Shown: positions 18,181 to 27,519, counted from the first letter of the stretch. The stretch: DNA of 64,000 nt from Anaerostipes butyraticus (GCF_016586355.1 NZ_BLYI01000043.1:178680-242679); one strand, 5' to 3'. Translations and numbers: made by a program. Notes: generated from the sequence alone by a model not told the origin.

Positions 18181-19773
18181 TCAGCGGTCCCATTTATCAC
18201 ACAATGCAAGAATCTGATCTGCAAACCTGGCAAGATCTTTGTTGGCTCCTCCTTCATTATGCTCTACCACAGCCTGAAGCCTCTCTGCCGCAGCTTTCAG
18301 CCGGATATAAGCGCCACTCTGCGGACGCAGTTTCTTCTTTACCAGTTCTCTGGAGCCCCATGCAGTCCATCTGCCGGACACCAGATCAAATGTATCCCCG
18401 CTGTATGGCGCTTTTGCCGGCAGGCCGTAATCCTGCTGCAGACATTCCGCAAAAATATCACATACCTTATCCTCGCCATGAACAACAAACACCATCTCCG
18501 GCTGTTTTTCAAATTCCCGGATCCAGCGGATCAGCCCTTTCTTGTCCGCATGCCCGCTGATTCCTTCCAGGCGCAGAATTTCTGCCTGAACCTTGATCGT
18601 CTCACCAAACAGCTTCACTTCTTTTGCCCCTTCTACCAAAGCACGGCCAAGTGTTCCATATGCCTGATAGCCGACAAACACAATCGTATTTTTCGGATCC
18701 CACAGATTATGTTTCAGATGATGCCTCACTCTTCCCGCATCACACATGCCGGAGGCAGAAATGATCACTTTCGGCTCTTCATCAAAGTTGATCGCTTTAG
18801 ACTCTTCCGTGGACACAGAAAGCTGGAGATTGGAAAATGTAATGGGATTGATGCCTCTGCGCACCAGTTCCATGGCGTCTTCATCATATGTCTCTTCCAC
18901 ATCTTTATTAAAAATCTGAGTGGCTTCTACCGCAAGCGGACTGTCTACAATCACCTTAAAATCCCCATGATTTTTTACCAGTTCTTCACTTTTAATCTGC
19001 CGGATATAATAGAGCAGTTCCTGAGTCCGCCCTACGGCAAATGACGGAATGACCACGTTTCCCTTCCGGTCAAAGGTTCTTTGTATCACTTCTGCCAGTT
19101 CATCCACATAATTCGGATGTTTTTCATGAAACCTGTCGCCATAAGTAGATTCCATAATCACATAATCCGCCTCATCCGTATAATGCGGATCTTTGATCAG
19201 CGGCTGATTGGTATTTCCGATATCTCCGGAAAATACCAGTTTTTTCTGTACATTTTCCTCATTCAGCCACACCTCAATGCTGGCTGATCCAAGCAGATGT
19301 CCAATGTCTGTAAACCGGATTTCGATTCCTTTGCATACTTCTGTCCTGTCCTTATAAGAACAAGGGATAAACTGATCCATCACATTAACCGCATCTTCCA
19401 TTGTATAGACTGGAATGATTTCCGGTTTTCCGGATCTTTTTGCCTTGCGGTTCCGCCATTCCGCTTCAAATTCCTGGATATGCGCGCTGTCTCGAAGCAT
19501 GATCTGGCACAAATCCGTTGTTGCCTTTGTTGCGTAGATCGGTCCTCGGAATCCTCTTGCATACAGCAGCGGAAGCATTCCTGAATGATCAATATGAGCA
19601 TGGGTCAGGAGTACAAAATCCAGTTTTGCCGCACTGACCGGAAGCTCCGCATTCTCATAAATATTAACTCCCTGTTCCATCCCATAATCTACAACAAACC
19701 GTTTCCCGCACGCTTCCACATAATGACAGCTTCCGGTTACTTCATGGTCTGCGCCGATAAACATTAGTTTCAT
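18181..19773 (-). CDS. metallo-beta-lactamase/beta-CASP ribonuclease-like protein
   Basis: A 530-residue two-metal hydrolase resembling the CPSF73/YSH1 group. Metal motifs are HAHIDHSG (motif 2), FTDIGHLLGSA (motif 3) and FSGDIG (motif 4). Beta-CASP motifs include MESTYGDR (A), SASGMCDAGRVRHHLKH and ISGHADKKG. Such enzymes process or degrade RNA. This is a different branch from RNase J, lacks its C-terminal domain, and its target is unknown. It is 3 bp from the GNAT gene. Confidence 0.87.
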   Translation of the reverse strand: MKLMFIGADHEVTGSCHYVEACGKRFVVDYGMEQGVNIYENAELPVSAAKLDFVLLTHAHIDHSGMLPLLYARGFRGPIYATKATTDLCQIMLRDSAHIQEFEAEWRNRKAKRSGKPEIIPVYTMEDAVNVMDQFIPCSYKDRTEVCKGIEIRFTDIGHLLGSASIEVWLNEENVQKKLVFSGDIGNTNQPLIKDPHYTDEADYVIMESTYGDRFHEKHPNYVDELAEVIQRTFDRKGNVVIPSFAVGRTQELLYYIRQIKSEELVKNHGDFKVIVDSPLAVEATQIFNKDVEETYDEDAMELVRRGINPITFSNLQLSVSTEESKAINFDEEPKVIISASGMCDAGRVRHHLKHNLWDPKNTIVFVGYQAYGTLGRALVEGAKEVKLFGETIKVQAEILRLEGISGHADKKGLIRWIREFEKQPEMVFVVHGEDKVCDIFAECLQQDYGLPAKAPYSGDTFDLVSGRWTAWGSRELVKKKLRPQSGAYIRLKAAAERLQAVVEHNEGGANKDLARFADQILALCDKWDR

Positions 19774-19776
19774 AGG

Positions 19777-20847
19777 TCATACCTCCTCCGAAATATAAAC
19801 AGGTTCTGCTGGCTGGATACTCTCCAGATACGGATACTGCTCCAGAATCTTTTCTGCTTCATATCCAAAGAATACCCGGGTCAAATCCTCTATTAAAATC
19901 TTTTGGGCATCACCGTCTTCCCTTTCTTTTCTGATTTTTACTCCTTCAAATCCAGCTTCAAAACAAAATGTCCCATTATTTTCCCTGATCAGCGGATCTT
20001 CTACGTTCAGCCGGAACGAAACATTTTTTCTTCCTTTCAGAATTTTTTCCCACGCTTTCAGGCATGTGATCCTTGCCATAATCTTTGGCACCTGACTGCC
20101 CGGGCTGATATTCCCTCCTGTAATCTCAATCACCCGGTCTGGGAAACGGCCTTTGATCTGTGTCAGCATCTGCTCCGGCTCTTTTGAAAAAGCCCATCTG
20201 AGAAATACATCGTCATCTTCTTTTCCTTCAGCAAAAACTCCCCGCAGCGCGCCTTCCTTTCTCCATACCATCAAAGAACCATCACTGCTCTGGCTTTCCC
20301 GCTGTGTCCTTTCAAGATAAGCCTGATCCGGCACTGTATAAACACGAAATTTTTTTAAAAATTCCTCCAGAAAATCAGAAATTTCATCATAATCTTTTTC
20401 ATCCGCTGCCATGATCACACCCTGTTTTTCTGTCTTTTCTCCCCGAACCTGCGCCTCCGTCCAATCCATGATAAAGACAAATCCAAACGGTTCATAATAA
20501 GCACGGTCTGCCGGCATAAGATACGTAAAAGGCTCCCCTTTCTGCGCCATATCATTCAGACAGCGCTCCAGCATCTGTGCCATGATTCCCTGCCGCCGGT
20601 ACTGCTCTCTGACTGCAACAGCTACAATATAATGCAGTGTCCAGTCCTTCCTGCCTGCCCTCACTTTGTAGGGATTCAGATGGATCATTCCCCGTATCTC
20701 TCCATGTTCCTGCGCGGTCAGCACTCTATTTCCCGGATAGATTTCCTCAAAATAATACCGGGCAAATTCTTCCGGATCCTCGAAAATCTCCTGATACATC
20801 TGATAGATTTCTGTTTTTCTTTCTTTCTTTTCATAACTTAAATCCAT
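19777..20847 (-). CDS. Eis-like GNAT acetyltransferase with SCP2-like C-terminus
   Basis: 356 residues. The N-terminal GNAT fold shows the acetyl-CoA loop VREQYRRQGIMAQML. A second GNAT-like half and a C-terminal sterol-carrier-like domain (FCFEAGFEGVKIRKE...LTRVFFGYEAEKIL) follow, as in the Eis family. Eis proteins acetylate amines, including aminoglycosides, but the substrate here is open. It forms a tight cluster with ispF (3 bp) and the beta-CASP gene. Confidence 0.8.
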   Translation of the reverse strand: MDLSYEKKERKTEIYQMYQEIFEDPEEFARYYFEEIYPGNRVLTAQEHGEIRGMIHLNPYKVRAGRKDWTLHYIVAVAVREQYRRQGIMAQMLERCLNDMAQKGEPFTYLMPADRAYYEPFGFVFIMDWTEAQVRGEKTEKQGVIMAADEKDYDEISDFLEEFLKKFRVYTVPDQAYLERTQRESQSSDGSLMVWRKEGALRGVFAEGKEDDDVFLRWAFSKEPEQMLTQIKGRFPDRVIEITGGNISPGSQVPKIMARITCLKAWEKILKGRKNVSFRLNVEDPLIRENNGTFCFEAGFEGVKIRKEREDGDAQKILIEDLTRVFFGYEAEKILEQYPYLESIQPAEPVYISEEV

Positions 20848-20850
20848 ATA

Positions 20851-21324
20851 TCAGCGCTCCTCCAGCAGACAGACTGCCTGAGCACTGATTCCCAGGCCTT
20901 CTCCCGTAAATCCAAGATGTTCTTCTGTTGTTGCCTTTATATTTACCTGGTTCTCTTCTACCTCAAGGACTTTCCTGATGTTTTCCCTCATCCTGGGGAT
21001 ATATGACGCAAGTTTAGGTTTCTGTGCAATCACCGTTGCATCTACATTTCCTACTTTATACCCTTCTTCTTTCACCAGACGAACCGTCTCTTCCAGAAGC
21101 TTCAGACTGTCTGCTCCCTCAAATGCCGGATCCGTGTCCGGAAAGTGTTTTCCAATATCTCCAAGAGCCGCCGCTCCCAGCAGAGCATCTGAAACTGCAT
21201 GCAGCAGAACATCTGCATCGGAATGTCCCAGCAGTCCTTTTTCAAACGGAATCTGCACACCCCCGAGAATTAATTTTCTGCCTTCTTCCAGCCGATGGAC
21301 ATCATATCCTGTTCCTATCCTCAT
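20851..21324 (-). CDS. ispF: 2-C-methyl-D-erythritol 2,4-cyclodiphosphate synthase
   Basis: 157 residues, the normal length. It forms the cyclic diphosphate in the non-mevalonate isoprenoid pathway. Metal-binding DVH is in GTGYDVHRL and a second His in [20 protein letters not shown]. The C-terminal [17 protein letters not shown] signature is intact. The other MEP pathway genes are not in the window. Confidence 0.96.
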   Translation of the reverse strand: MRIGTGYDVHRLEEGRKLILGGVQIPFEKGLLGHSDADVLLHAVSDALLGAAALGDIGKHFPDTDPAFEGADSLKLLEETVRLVKEEGYKVGNVDATVIAQKPKLASYIPRMRENIRKVLEVEENQVNIKATTEEHLGFTGEGLGISAQAVCLLEER

Positions 21325-21401
21325 AATGAGTCTCCTTTTATTCTGTAATCTTACATATTTTCTGTTACCATTATTATAACCTGATTCATAACAGCAGAAA
21401 A

Positions 21402-21437
21402 GAAAAAAAGAGATGTATTCGATAAAAATACATCTCT
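21402..21437 (-). terminator. terminator of the tRNA-Val/tRNA-Met operon
   Basis: An 11-bp perfect stem AGAGATGTATT/AATACATCTCT (21409-21437) is followed by seven T residues on the minus strand, 9 bp after tRNA-Met. Confidence 0.9.
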
Positions 21438-21445
21438 TCCTGACA

Positions 21446-21519
21446 TAGCGATGAGCAGATTCGAACTGCTGACACTACGGGTATGAACCGTATGCTCTAG
21501 CCAACTGAGCTACATCGCC
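21446..21519 (-). tRNA. tRNA-Met (anticodon CAT)
   Basis: A 74-nt cloverleaf with acceptor GGCGATG/CATCGCT, a D-arm, and anticodon loop TTCATAC closed by TACGG/CCGTA. The T-arm is AGCAG-TTCGAAT-CTGCT. No CCA is encoded. The G-U first acceptor pair and CAT anticodon leave elongator Met most likely. A tRNA-Ile2 that is modified at C34 is a formal alternative. Confidence 0.93.
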
Positions 21520-21552
21520 ATATGTAATTGATTCTATGATATTCATAGAAAA

Positions 21553-21625
21553 TGGGACCAACAGGGCTCGAACCTGTGACCCTCTGCTTGTAAGGCAGAT
21601 GCTCTCCCAGCTGAGCTATGATCCC
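21553..21625 (-). tRNA. tRNA-Val (anticodon TAC)
   Basis: A 73-nt cloverleaf: acceptor GGGATCA/TGGTCCC, anticodon loop CTTACAA closed by TCTGC/GCAGA, and T-loop TTCGAGC. It precedes tRNA-Met in one transcript; no CCA is encoded. Confidence 0.95.
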
Positions 21626-21666
21626 GTTCTTTCGTTTCGTTTGTCGTTTTCCTGACGACAGATAAT

Positions 21667-21695
21667 AATATACAATGTTTGAAGATAAATGTCAA
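21667..21695 (-). promoter_or_regulatory. sigma-A promoter of the tRNA operon
   Basis: TTGACA, exactly 17 bp, TATATT on the minus strand, about 42 bp before tRNA-Val. Nearly consensus with a long A/T tract upstream (21700-21716) that can act as an UP element. Confidence 0.9.
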
Positions 21696-21736
21696 CACTT
21701 TTTTTAAATTTTTTTTGACAAGTTTTTTATTCGGTT

Positions 21737-21778
21737 AAAAGGAGGGCAGACCCTCTCCGAAAACCAGATCTGCCTCCT
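21737..21778 (-). terminator. terminator after the Cof-type phosphatase gene
   Basis: A GC-rich stem (GGAGGCAGA paired with TCTGCCCTCC, one bulge) is followed by TTTT on the minus strand, just past the stop at 21790. Confidence 0.75.
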
Positions 21779-21789
21779 GTATGTTTTAT

Positions 21790-22614
21790 TTACAAAACAT
21801 ATTTTTCAATGGCATATGCGACTCCATCTTCATTGTTAGTCTTTGTAATGAAATCAGCGATTTCTTTCAGCTCCCTGGTTCCATTCTCCATAACAACACC
21901 GAGTCCGGCCGCCTCGATCATCTTCGTATCGTTTTCCGCATCTCCGCAGGCCATTACCTGATCCATTGTCAGGCCAAGATACTCCGCAAGATGTGTCAGG
22001 CCATCTCCCTTATCGCATCCAAACTGATTGATCTCTATATTATTTGGAAGAGAACTGGCCACATTGGCAATCTCAAGCGCCCTCAATTCTTCTTTTACCG
22101 TTTCCCTGACTTCCATATCGTCAAAAAAGCTGCAGACTTTCTCAATTCCCTGAGGGTTTTCCTGAATATAGTTCCTCAGATCTGCAACCTCCTTTCTGGT
22201 TCGAAGAATCAGATCAAAAATCGGACCTTCAATCTTGTATTCATCCAGATGGCGCAGAAATCTTGGTTCCATGTATCCCTGCCCGTTTCGGTAAATATCC
22301 TGGGTACAGTGATATTTTTCCAGAACATCCAGCAGACGAAATACGGTTTCCGCTTCCAGATGATTGGTGTAAATGATCTCATCTCTGATCCTGTCGTACA
22401 CCGTTGCACCATTGCAGCACAGGGCATAGTGAACCCCTTCCATCTCTCTTAAAAAATCCGGGATTGCCTTAAAAATTCTTCCGGTAGCCGGCACGATCTC
22501 AACTCCCTGATCTGCCGCTGCCTGAAGTACTTCCTTTGTATGTTCTGAAATCTGCTTATTCCTGTCCAGCAATGTATTATCCAAATCCATTGCCACCAGC
22601 CTGATATTTCCCAT
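21790..22614 (-). CDS. Cof-type HAD phosphatase
   Basis: 274 residues with motif I AMDLDNTLLDR, motif II PATGR, and motif IV CGDAENDTKMIEAAG. It is a second Cof/HAD-IIB phosphatase distinct from the one at 13.3-14.1 kb. The substrate is probably a sugar phosphate or cofactor and is not resolvable here. It lies 3 bp after recJ in the same transcript. Confidence 0.87.
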   Translation of the reverse strand: MGNIRLVAMDLDNTLLDRNKQISEHTKEVLQAAADQGVEIVPATGRIFKAIPDFLREMEGVHYALCCNGATVYDRIRDEIIYTNHLEAETVFRLLDVLEKYHCTQDIYRNGQGYMEPRFLRHLDEYKIEGPIFDLILRTRKEVADLRNYIQENPQGIEKVCSFFDDMEVRETVKEELRALEIANVASSLPNNIEINQFGCDKGDGLTHLAEYLGLTMDQVMACGDAENDTKMIEAAGLGVVMENGTRELKEIADFITKTNNEDGVAYAIEKYVL

Positions 22615-22617
22615 TTC

Positions 22618-24345
22618 CTATTCCTCCGTAAAAAAGTAATTCTGAATCTGGATCTGAAGATTTCGATACCCCTGATATTCATTGATCACAGGATAATAAG
22701 TACATGTAATATACTGCATTTCCTGCATTTTTTCTCGAAAACTTTCTTCCTCCTCAAAAATCATACCATCAATCCTCGTGCCCTGGCTACTCTTTAACGC
22801 TAATTTAATCACATTTTTACCTTTTCCAAACACACGCACCCTTTCAACCTTTAATTTCCTATGGGCAAACAGCGGCTTTTTGTTTCCTTTTCCGAAAGGT
22901 TCCAGCACTGACATCTGCCGGATCAGATCCATTGTAATGTAATCAACCGGCATATCCGCGTCAATATGTACTTTATCAATAAAATCTTTTTCTGTGAGGG
23001 TGCACTGGCGGTTGATTCTTTCCCGGAATTCATCCAGACGCCCATCTTCCAGGGAGCATCCTGCTGCCATTGGATGCCCTCCGAATTTTGTAAAAACATC
23101 TTTGATCTTCATCATTTCCTCAAACATGGAATATGTCTCAATGGATCTTCCGGATCCTTTCTTTCCATCTTCTGAGTCTGTCAGCACAAACACCGGATGA
23201 TGAAGCCGGTCTTTGATTCTTCCGGCAATGATGCCCGCAACGCTTTCATGACATTCCGGGAGATAAACAACCAGCACCTTATCTCCCTTGTCCATGCAGA
23301 GCTGAGCCTGCTCTATTCCCTGCGCCACGCCTTCTTCGGTCATTCGTTTTCTCTCTTCGTTCAATTCTTTCAATTCAGAGGCCACGGCTTCTGCTTTCAC
23401 CGGATCCCGTTCCAGGAAAAGTCCCATGACCTTTTCCGCCGTATCCAGTCTTCCGCTGGCATTGATGCATGGACCAATGACAAACCCACAGTCATAAGAA
23501 GCAATCTTTTTCTGATCCAGTTCATGAACCTTCAAAAGCGCCTGAAAGCCTGTATTTCCTGTCTCATGAATCCTGGAAAGCCCTTCTTTTACAAAAATAC
23601 GGTTTTCTCCTGTCAGATCCACCACATCGCAGATAGTGGCAACCGCAAGAAAAGGGAGAAGATTCTCCAATGATTCTTCTTTCTTTCCCAAATCCCGGTA
23701 CAATGCTCTCATAAGCTGAAAAGCTACCCCGGCTCCGCATAAAAGAGGATATGGGTAATGACATTCCTTCTGTTTCGGATCTACAACCACATGAGCTTCA
23801 GGCAGGATTTCTCTCCGGGTTCCGTCCGGCAGTTCCTCAAACGGAACTTCATGATGATCCGTCACGATCATTGTAAGTCCCTGTTCTCTTCCGTATTTCA
23901 CCGCTTCTCCCGCTGAAATCCCATTGTCACAGGTAATGATCGTATCAATGCCGTCTTTGACTGCCCGGCTGACCAGGGACTGGTTGATTCCATATCCATC
24001 CTTCATCCGGTTAGGAATCGTAAAATCCACAATGCCGCCCAGATCTGTCAATGCTTTCCACAGAATATAATTGGACATCACCCCATCTACATCATAATCA
24101 GAAATAATCCGGATTTTCTTCTCTTCCCGGATTTTTTTCTCCAGAATCTCTGCCGTCTCTTTTGCTCCTTTTAGAAGCAAAGGATCCGATACATCTTTCA
24201 TCGTTCCATAAAGATAAGAATGGATTTCCTCATCACTGATCACATCCCGGTTCCGGATCAGACGGGCAATGACCGGATCAATCTGGTATTTTTCCCCGAT
24301 TCCGGCAAAGTCTGCTTTCTTTTTATATATGTACCACTGTTCCAT
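22618..24345 (-). CDS. recJ: single-stranded-DNA-specific exonuclease RecJ
   Basis: 575 residues of the DHH phosphoesterase family, a 5'-3' ssDNA exonuclease in recombination and repair. Motifs: SDYDVDGVMSNYILW, TCDNGISAG, VTDHHEVP, LCGAGVAFQL and the DHHA1 region CINASGRLDTAEKVM with GGHPMAAGCSL. The start is placed at MEQWYIYKKK, with GGAG six bases upstream, rather than the ATG four codons earlier. A C-terminal OB-like part is present; the protein is near the short end of the family. Confidence 0.92.
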   Translation of the reverse strand: MEQWYIYKKKADFAGIGEKYQIDPVIARLIRNRDVISDEEIHSYLYGTMKDVSDPLLLKGAKETAEILEKKIREEKKIRIISDYDVDGVMSNYILWKALTDLGGIVDFTIPNRMKDGYGINQSLVSRAVKDGIDTIITCDNGISAGEAVKYGREQGLTMIVTDHHEVPFEELPDGTRREILPEAHVVVDPKQKECHYPYPLLCGAGVAFQLMRALYRDLGKKEESLENLLPFLAVATICDVVDLTGENRIFVKEGLSRIHETGNTGFQALLKVHELDQKKIASYDCGFVIGPCINASGRLDTAEKVMGLFLERDPVKAEAVASELKELNEERKRMTEEGVAQGIEQAQLCMDKGDKVLVVYLPECHESVAGIIAGRIKDRLHHPVFVLTDSEDGKKGSGRSIETYSMFEEMMKIKDVFTKFGGHPMAAGCSLEDGRLDEFRERINRQCTLTEKDFIDKVHIDADMPVDYITMDLIRQMSVLEPFGKGNKKPLFAHRKLKVERVRVFGKGKNVIKLALKSSQGTRIDGMIFEEEESFREKMQEMQYITCTYYPVINEYQGYRNLQIQIQNYFFTEE

Positions 24346-24373
24346 CTTTGTCTCCATTATCTTTCTTCATCGA

Positions 24374-24408
24374 CAAAAAGAGTATCCGGGCCTGCCGCAA
24401 TACTCTTT
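24374..24408 (-). terminator. terminator after scfB
   Basis: Stem AAAGAGTAT/ATACTCTTT (24376-24385 with 24400-24408) followed by TTTT on the minus strand, 31 bp past the radical SAM gene. Confidence 0.8.
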
Positions 24409-24438
24409 CTTATCGTTATCTTCTGTTTTTTCTGATGC

Positions 24439-25812
24439 CTAAGCTTCTTCCTGCCCCTCTTCCTCCAGTGCAAGAGCCGCTTTTACCATTAATGCACACT
24501 CTACGCGCTTACGTTCCAGTTCACATCCGATCTCATAGGTTCCATCAATGGTTCCATTGAAATTATAGGAATTAGCGCTGCATCCTCCGCTGCAGTAAAA
24601 ACGCGCGAAACAGTTTCTGCATTCCTCTTTCGTATAGACACAGCTTGCCTTAAATTCTTTTACGATATCTTCTCTGCTGATTCCGTCAAAAACATTTCCC
24701 ATGCAGAATTCATCCTGCCCTACAAACTGATGGCACGGATATAAATCTCCCCATGGTGTCACCGCCAGATATTCTGTTCCTGAACCGCATCCTGATAAAC
24801 GCTTGGCCACACACGGTCCCCCTGTCAGATCAATCATAAAATGGAAAAATGTAAAGCCTCTGCCTTCCTTTTCTCTTTTTATCATCTCTTTTGCCAGGAT
24901 ATCATATTCTTCCATGATTTTTGGAAGATCTTCTTTGGTAATGGCATAATCTTCTGTCTCCGGCGCAACCACAGGCTCTACGGAAATCTGCTCAAATCCC
25001 TCATCTGCCAGATGGAAGATATCTTTGGAAAAATCCAGATTATGATGGGTAAAAGTACCTCTCACATAGTACTTCTGCTGATTCCTGCTGTCTGCGAATT
25101 TTTTGAATTTATCGATGATAAAGTCATAGCTTCCTTTTCCATTGCGGAAAGGGCGCATATAATCATGAACTTCTTTCCGTCCGTCAATGCTCAACACCAC
25201 ATTGTCCATCTCACGGTTGGCAAATTCCATAATGTCATCGTTTAACAAAACTCCGTTAGTTGTCAGTGTAAAGCGGAATTTCTTATGATTCTTCTCTTCC
25301 AGGGAACGTCCATAAGCGACGATCTCTTTTACTGCATCGAAATTCATCAGCGGTTCTCCTCCAAAGAAATCCACTTCCAGATTTCTTCGGTTTCCAGAGT
25401 TTTTCACAAGAAAATCCAGCGCCGCTTTTCCAACTTCGGCGCTCATTAAAGCACGGCGGCCTTTGTATTCCCCTTCTTCCGCAAAACAGTATCTGCAGGC
25501 AAGATTACAGTCATGGGCAATATGAAGGCATAAAGCTTTCACAACCGTAGGACGTTCTTTAAATTCGCAGATATAATCCTCATAGCAGTCCTCGGTAAAC
25601 AGCACGCCTTCTTTTTCCAGATTCTGGATCTCTTCGTAAGCTTCCTGCACTTCTTTCGGATCATGATCAGATAATTCCTTCTGAATCTCTTCCAAAGAAT
25701 GATCCTCATAACGGGCAATGATCTCATAGCTCAGATCATCTACCACATGGACAGAACCACTTGCAACGTCAAGCACCATATTATATCCATTGTTTTTATA
25801 CTGATGAACCAT
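24439..25812 (-). CDS. scfB: radical SAM/SPASM SCIFF-peptide maturase
   Basis: A 457-residue radical SAM enzyme that installs thioether bridges in the SCIFF precursor encoded just upstream. Seen: an N-terminal peptide-recognition-like region and the [4Fe-4S] loop CNLACRYCFA (Cx3Cx2C). The SPASM domain carries CGSGTEYLAVTPWGDLYPCHQ and CRNCFARFYCSGGC for auxiliary clusters. The gene is separated from the precursor by a hairpin that probably lowers its expression. The pair is conserved across Clostridia; the biological role of the mature peptide is unresolved. Confidence 0.95.
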   Translation of the reverse strand: MVHQYKNNGYNMVLDVASGSVHVVDDLSYEIIARYEDHSLEEIQKELSDHDPKEVQEAYEEIQNLEKEGVLFTEDCYEDYICEFKERPTVVKALCLHIAHDCNLACRYCFAEEGEYKGRRALMSAEVGKAALDFLVKNSGNRRNLEVDFFGGEPLMNFDAVKEIVAYGRSLEEKNHKKFRFTLTTNGVLLNDDIMEFANREMDNVVLSIDGRKEVHDYMRPFRNGKGSYDFIIDKFKKFADSRNQQKYYVRGTFTHHNLDFSKDIFHLADEGFEQISVEPVVAPETEDYAITKEDLPKIMEEYDILAKEMIKREKEGRGFTFFHFMIDLTGGPCVAKRLSGCGSGTEYLAVTPWGDLYPCHQFVGQDEFCMGNVFDGISREDIVKEFKASCVYTKEECRNCFARFYCSGGCSANSYNFNGTIDGTYEIGCELERKRVECALMVKAALALEEEGQEEA

Positions 25813-25869
25813 CGTTCCTAATCTCCTTATCTATCTCCATTTCGTTCAATCCCTGTCTTCTGCACAACA

Positions 25870-25901
25870 AAGTGAGGCGGCCCGCCCGGAACGCCTCACT
25901 T
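25870..25901 (-). terminator. partial terminator/attenuator between scfA and scfB
   Basis: A perfect 10-bp GC-rich stem AAGTGAGGCG/CGCCTCACTT with a 12-nt loop, followed by a short mixed T tract on the minus strand. A leaky terminator here would give many precursor peptides per maturase. Confidence 0.65.
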
Positions 25902-25922
25902 GCTGAAAAAAATCTTTTTTTA

Positions 25923-26066
25923 TTATTTGCTGTGTTCGCAAGTCTGATTTCCTACTGTGCAGGATGTCTTACAAGCTGACTGGCAGGATGTCTGACATTC
26001 TCCGCATCCGCCTTTTTTTACTGTATTCTGCAGTGTCTTATTGGTCAGGGTCTTAATATGTTTCAT
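25923..26066 (-). CDS. scfA: SCIFF ranthipeptide precursor (six cysteines in forty-five residues)
   Basis: A 47-residue peptide starting MKHIKTLTNKTLQNTVKKGG, behind AGGAGG seven bases from the ATG. The C-terminal half holds six cysteines (21, 24, 28, 32, 36, 43) alternating with Ser/Thr and ends EHSK. This is the SCIFF family precursor, modified by ScfB to Cys-Thr/other thioether links. It lies just upstream of its maturase under a near-consensus promoter. Confidence 0.95.
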   Translation of the reverse strand: MKHIKTLTNKTLQNTVKKGGCGECQTSCQSACKTSCTVGNQTCEHSK

Positions 26067-26103
26067 CTTATTTTCCTCCTGTTATCTCAATATAGCTTGA
26101 CAT

Positions 26104-26132
26104 ATTATATCATATTCCCGTATTTTTGACAA
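26104..26132 (-). promoter_or_regulatory. sigma-A promoter for scfA-scfB
   Basis: TTGTCA, 17 bp, TATAAT with an extended TG one base before the -10 on the minus strand. About 38 bp upstream of the SCIFF start. Confidence 0.85.
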
Positions 26133-26147
26133 CAATGAACTTCTTCT

Positions 26148-26510
26148 TTAACCAAACATGCCGCCCAGCATACCGCCTGCCGCGCACAGCAGAAATACTG
26201 TGACGCGTTCTCCTGAAATCAATGCTTCCCCCGGATGAATCACCGCAGAAATGCACAGCAGGATCAAAAAATAAAGAATTCCTGATGCCAGTCCCCATAA
26301 AAATTTTCTTTTTCCAATTCTTCTGCCTGCAGTCCACCCTGCTGCCATGGAAGCCAGAATGTAAGTCGCCGTCACTCCTGCCTCTGCAATCTTTGTTCCA
26401 GACTTCAGCTGATACATAATCAGCGCAAGCACACATAAAATAATACCGGTTATAATGTAAGAAACAATCAGGCTCTGCACCACATAAATTCCTTTTTTCC
26501 CTATCTCCAT
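26148..26510 (-). CDS. TIGR04086-type small membrane protein
   Basis: 120 residues with four predicted membrane helices (QSLIVSYIITGIILCVLALIM, VTATYILASMAAGWTAG, FLWGLASGILYFLILLCISAV, TVFLLCAAGGMLGGMFG). The GWTAGRRIGKRK segment between helices 2 and 3 is typical. The ATG at 26510 follows GGAGGAG; an adjacent GTG one codon upstream is possible. Function unknown. It is commonly found close to the SCIFF locus and the yajC-tgt cluster in Clostridia. Confidence 0.8.
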   Translation of the reverse strand: MEIGKKGIYVVQSLIVSYIITGIILCVLALIMYQLKSGTKIAEAGVTATYILASMAAGWTAGRRIGKRKFLWGLASGILYFLILLCISAVIHPGEALISGERVTVFLLCAAGGMLGGMFG

Positions 26511-26547
26511 CACATCTCCTCCTCTGCTTATAGCCTATGCCGCCTTT

Positions 26548-26576
26548 TTGTCTTCTATTCCTTTTTATGATAAACT
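26548..26576 (+). promoter_or_regulatory. promoter of the PHP-domain gene
   Basis: TTGTCT, 17 bp, TAAACT on the plus strand, 44 bp before the ATG; the GAGGAGG ribosome binding site follows. Confidence 0.6.
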
Positions 26577-26620
26577 AAAAGACAAACCAATTATATTTTC
26601 TTACGAGGAGGACCCGCTTT

Positions 26621-27457
26621 ATGATTGATCTGCATATTCATTCTACCTGTTCAGATGGAACCCTTAGTCCGGCACAAATCGTCTCCCAGGCAGAATCTCT
26701 CGGCTTGTATGGATTTTCTCTGACAGACCATGATACCACAGAAGGAATTCCTTCGATTCTGGCTCTGAATCCGCGCATTCACTTTATTCCCGGAATAGAA
26801 ATCTCATGTGATATCTCCGGCCGCGAAATCCACGTTCTCGGATATGGCATCGACTGCGCCAGCAAAACGCTGAATGACCGTCTGACCGCCATAAGAGAAG
26901 GCCGAATGAATCGAAATTTAAAAATGATCTCATTATTCCAAAAAGACGGATATCCTGTTACATTAGAAAAACTCCAGGGCAAACATCCTGATACCGTTAT
27001 CACAAGGGCACATTTTGCCCGTGTTCTCCAGGAAGAAGGGATCTGTAAAACCAAAGATGAGGCTTTTCGCAAATATCTTGGAGAAACCTGCAAATATTTT
27101 GTTCCAAAACCATTTCTGGCACCGGAAGAAACATTATCCCTGATCCGTGCGGCAGGAGGCATACCGGTTCTTGCTCATCCTTTTCAGTATCACTACTCTA
27201 ACGAAGAACTCCGGCATCTGATCGAATATCTGAAAGACAACGGCCTGCTGGGACTGGAAGTATACCACTCAACGCATCACATCGGGCAGATCACCCGGCT
27301 CCGGGAATGGGCGAAACAATATTCCCTTCTGGAAACCGGCGGCTCTGACTTTCACGGAACCAATAAACCGGATATTCAGCTTGGAACCGGTCGCGGTTCT
27401 CTGCACGTTCCGGATCATCTGATGGACCGTCTGGAAGAAGCCTGGCAAAAGCAATAA
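26621..27457 (+). CDS. PHP-domain phosphoesterase (YciV/RNase AM-like)
   Basis: 278 residues with the PHP metal ligands in DLHIHSTCSDG, LTDHDTTEG, IPGIEISC, THAHFAR-like TRAHFARVL, LAHPFQY, and GGSDFHG. Relatives hydrolyse 3',5'-nucleotide bisphosphates or trim RNA 5' ends. It is a single-gene plus-strand unit with its own promoter and a shared terminator, amid minus-strand genes. Confidence 0.87.
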   Translation: MIDLHIHSTCSDGTLSPAQIVSQAESLGLYGFSLTDHDTTEGIPSILALNPRIHFIPGIEISCDISGREIHVLGYGIDCASKTLNDRLTAIREGRMNRNLKMISLFQKDGYPVTLEKLQGKHPDTVITRAHFARVLQEEGICKTKDEAFRKYLGETCKYFVPKPFLAPEETLSLIRAAGGIPVLAHPFQYHYSNEELRHLIEYLKDNGLLGLEVYHSTHHIGQITRLREWAKQYSLLETGGSDFHGTNKPDIQLGTGRGSLHVPDHLMDRLEEAWQKQ

Positions 27458-27519
27458 CGACCGCCGCTGAGATAATATGGACAGTTTATCTTATGAAACG
27501 CGGGAGTTCCACACAAAAC

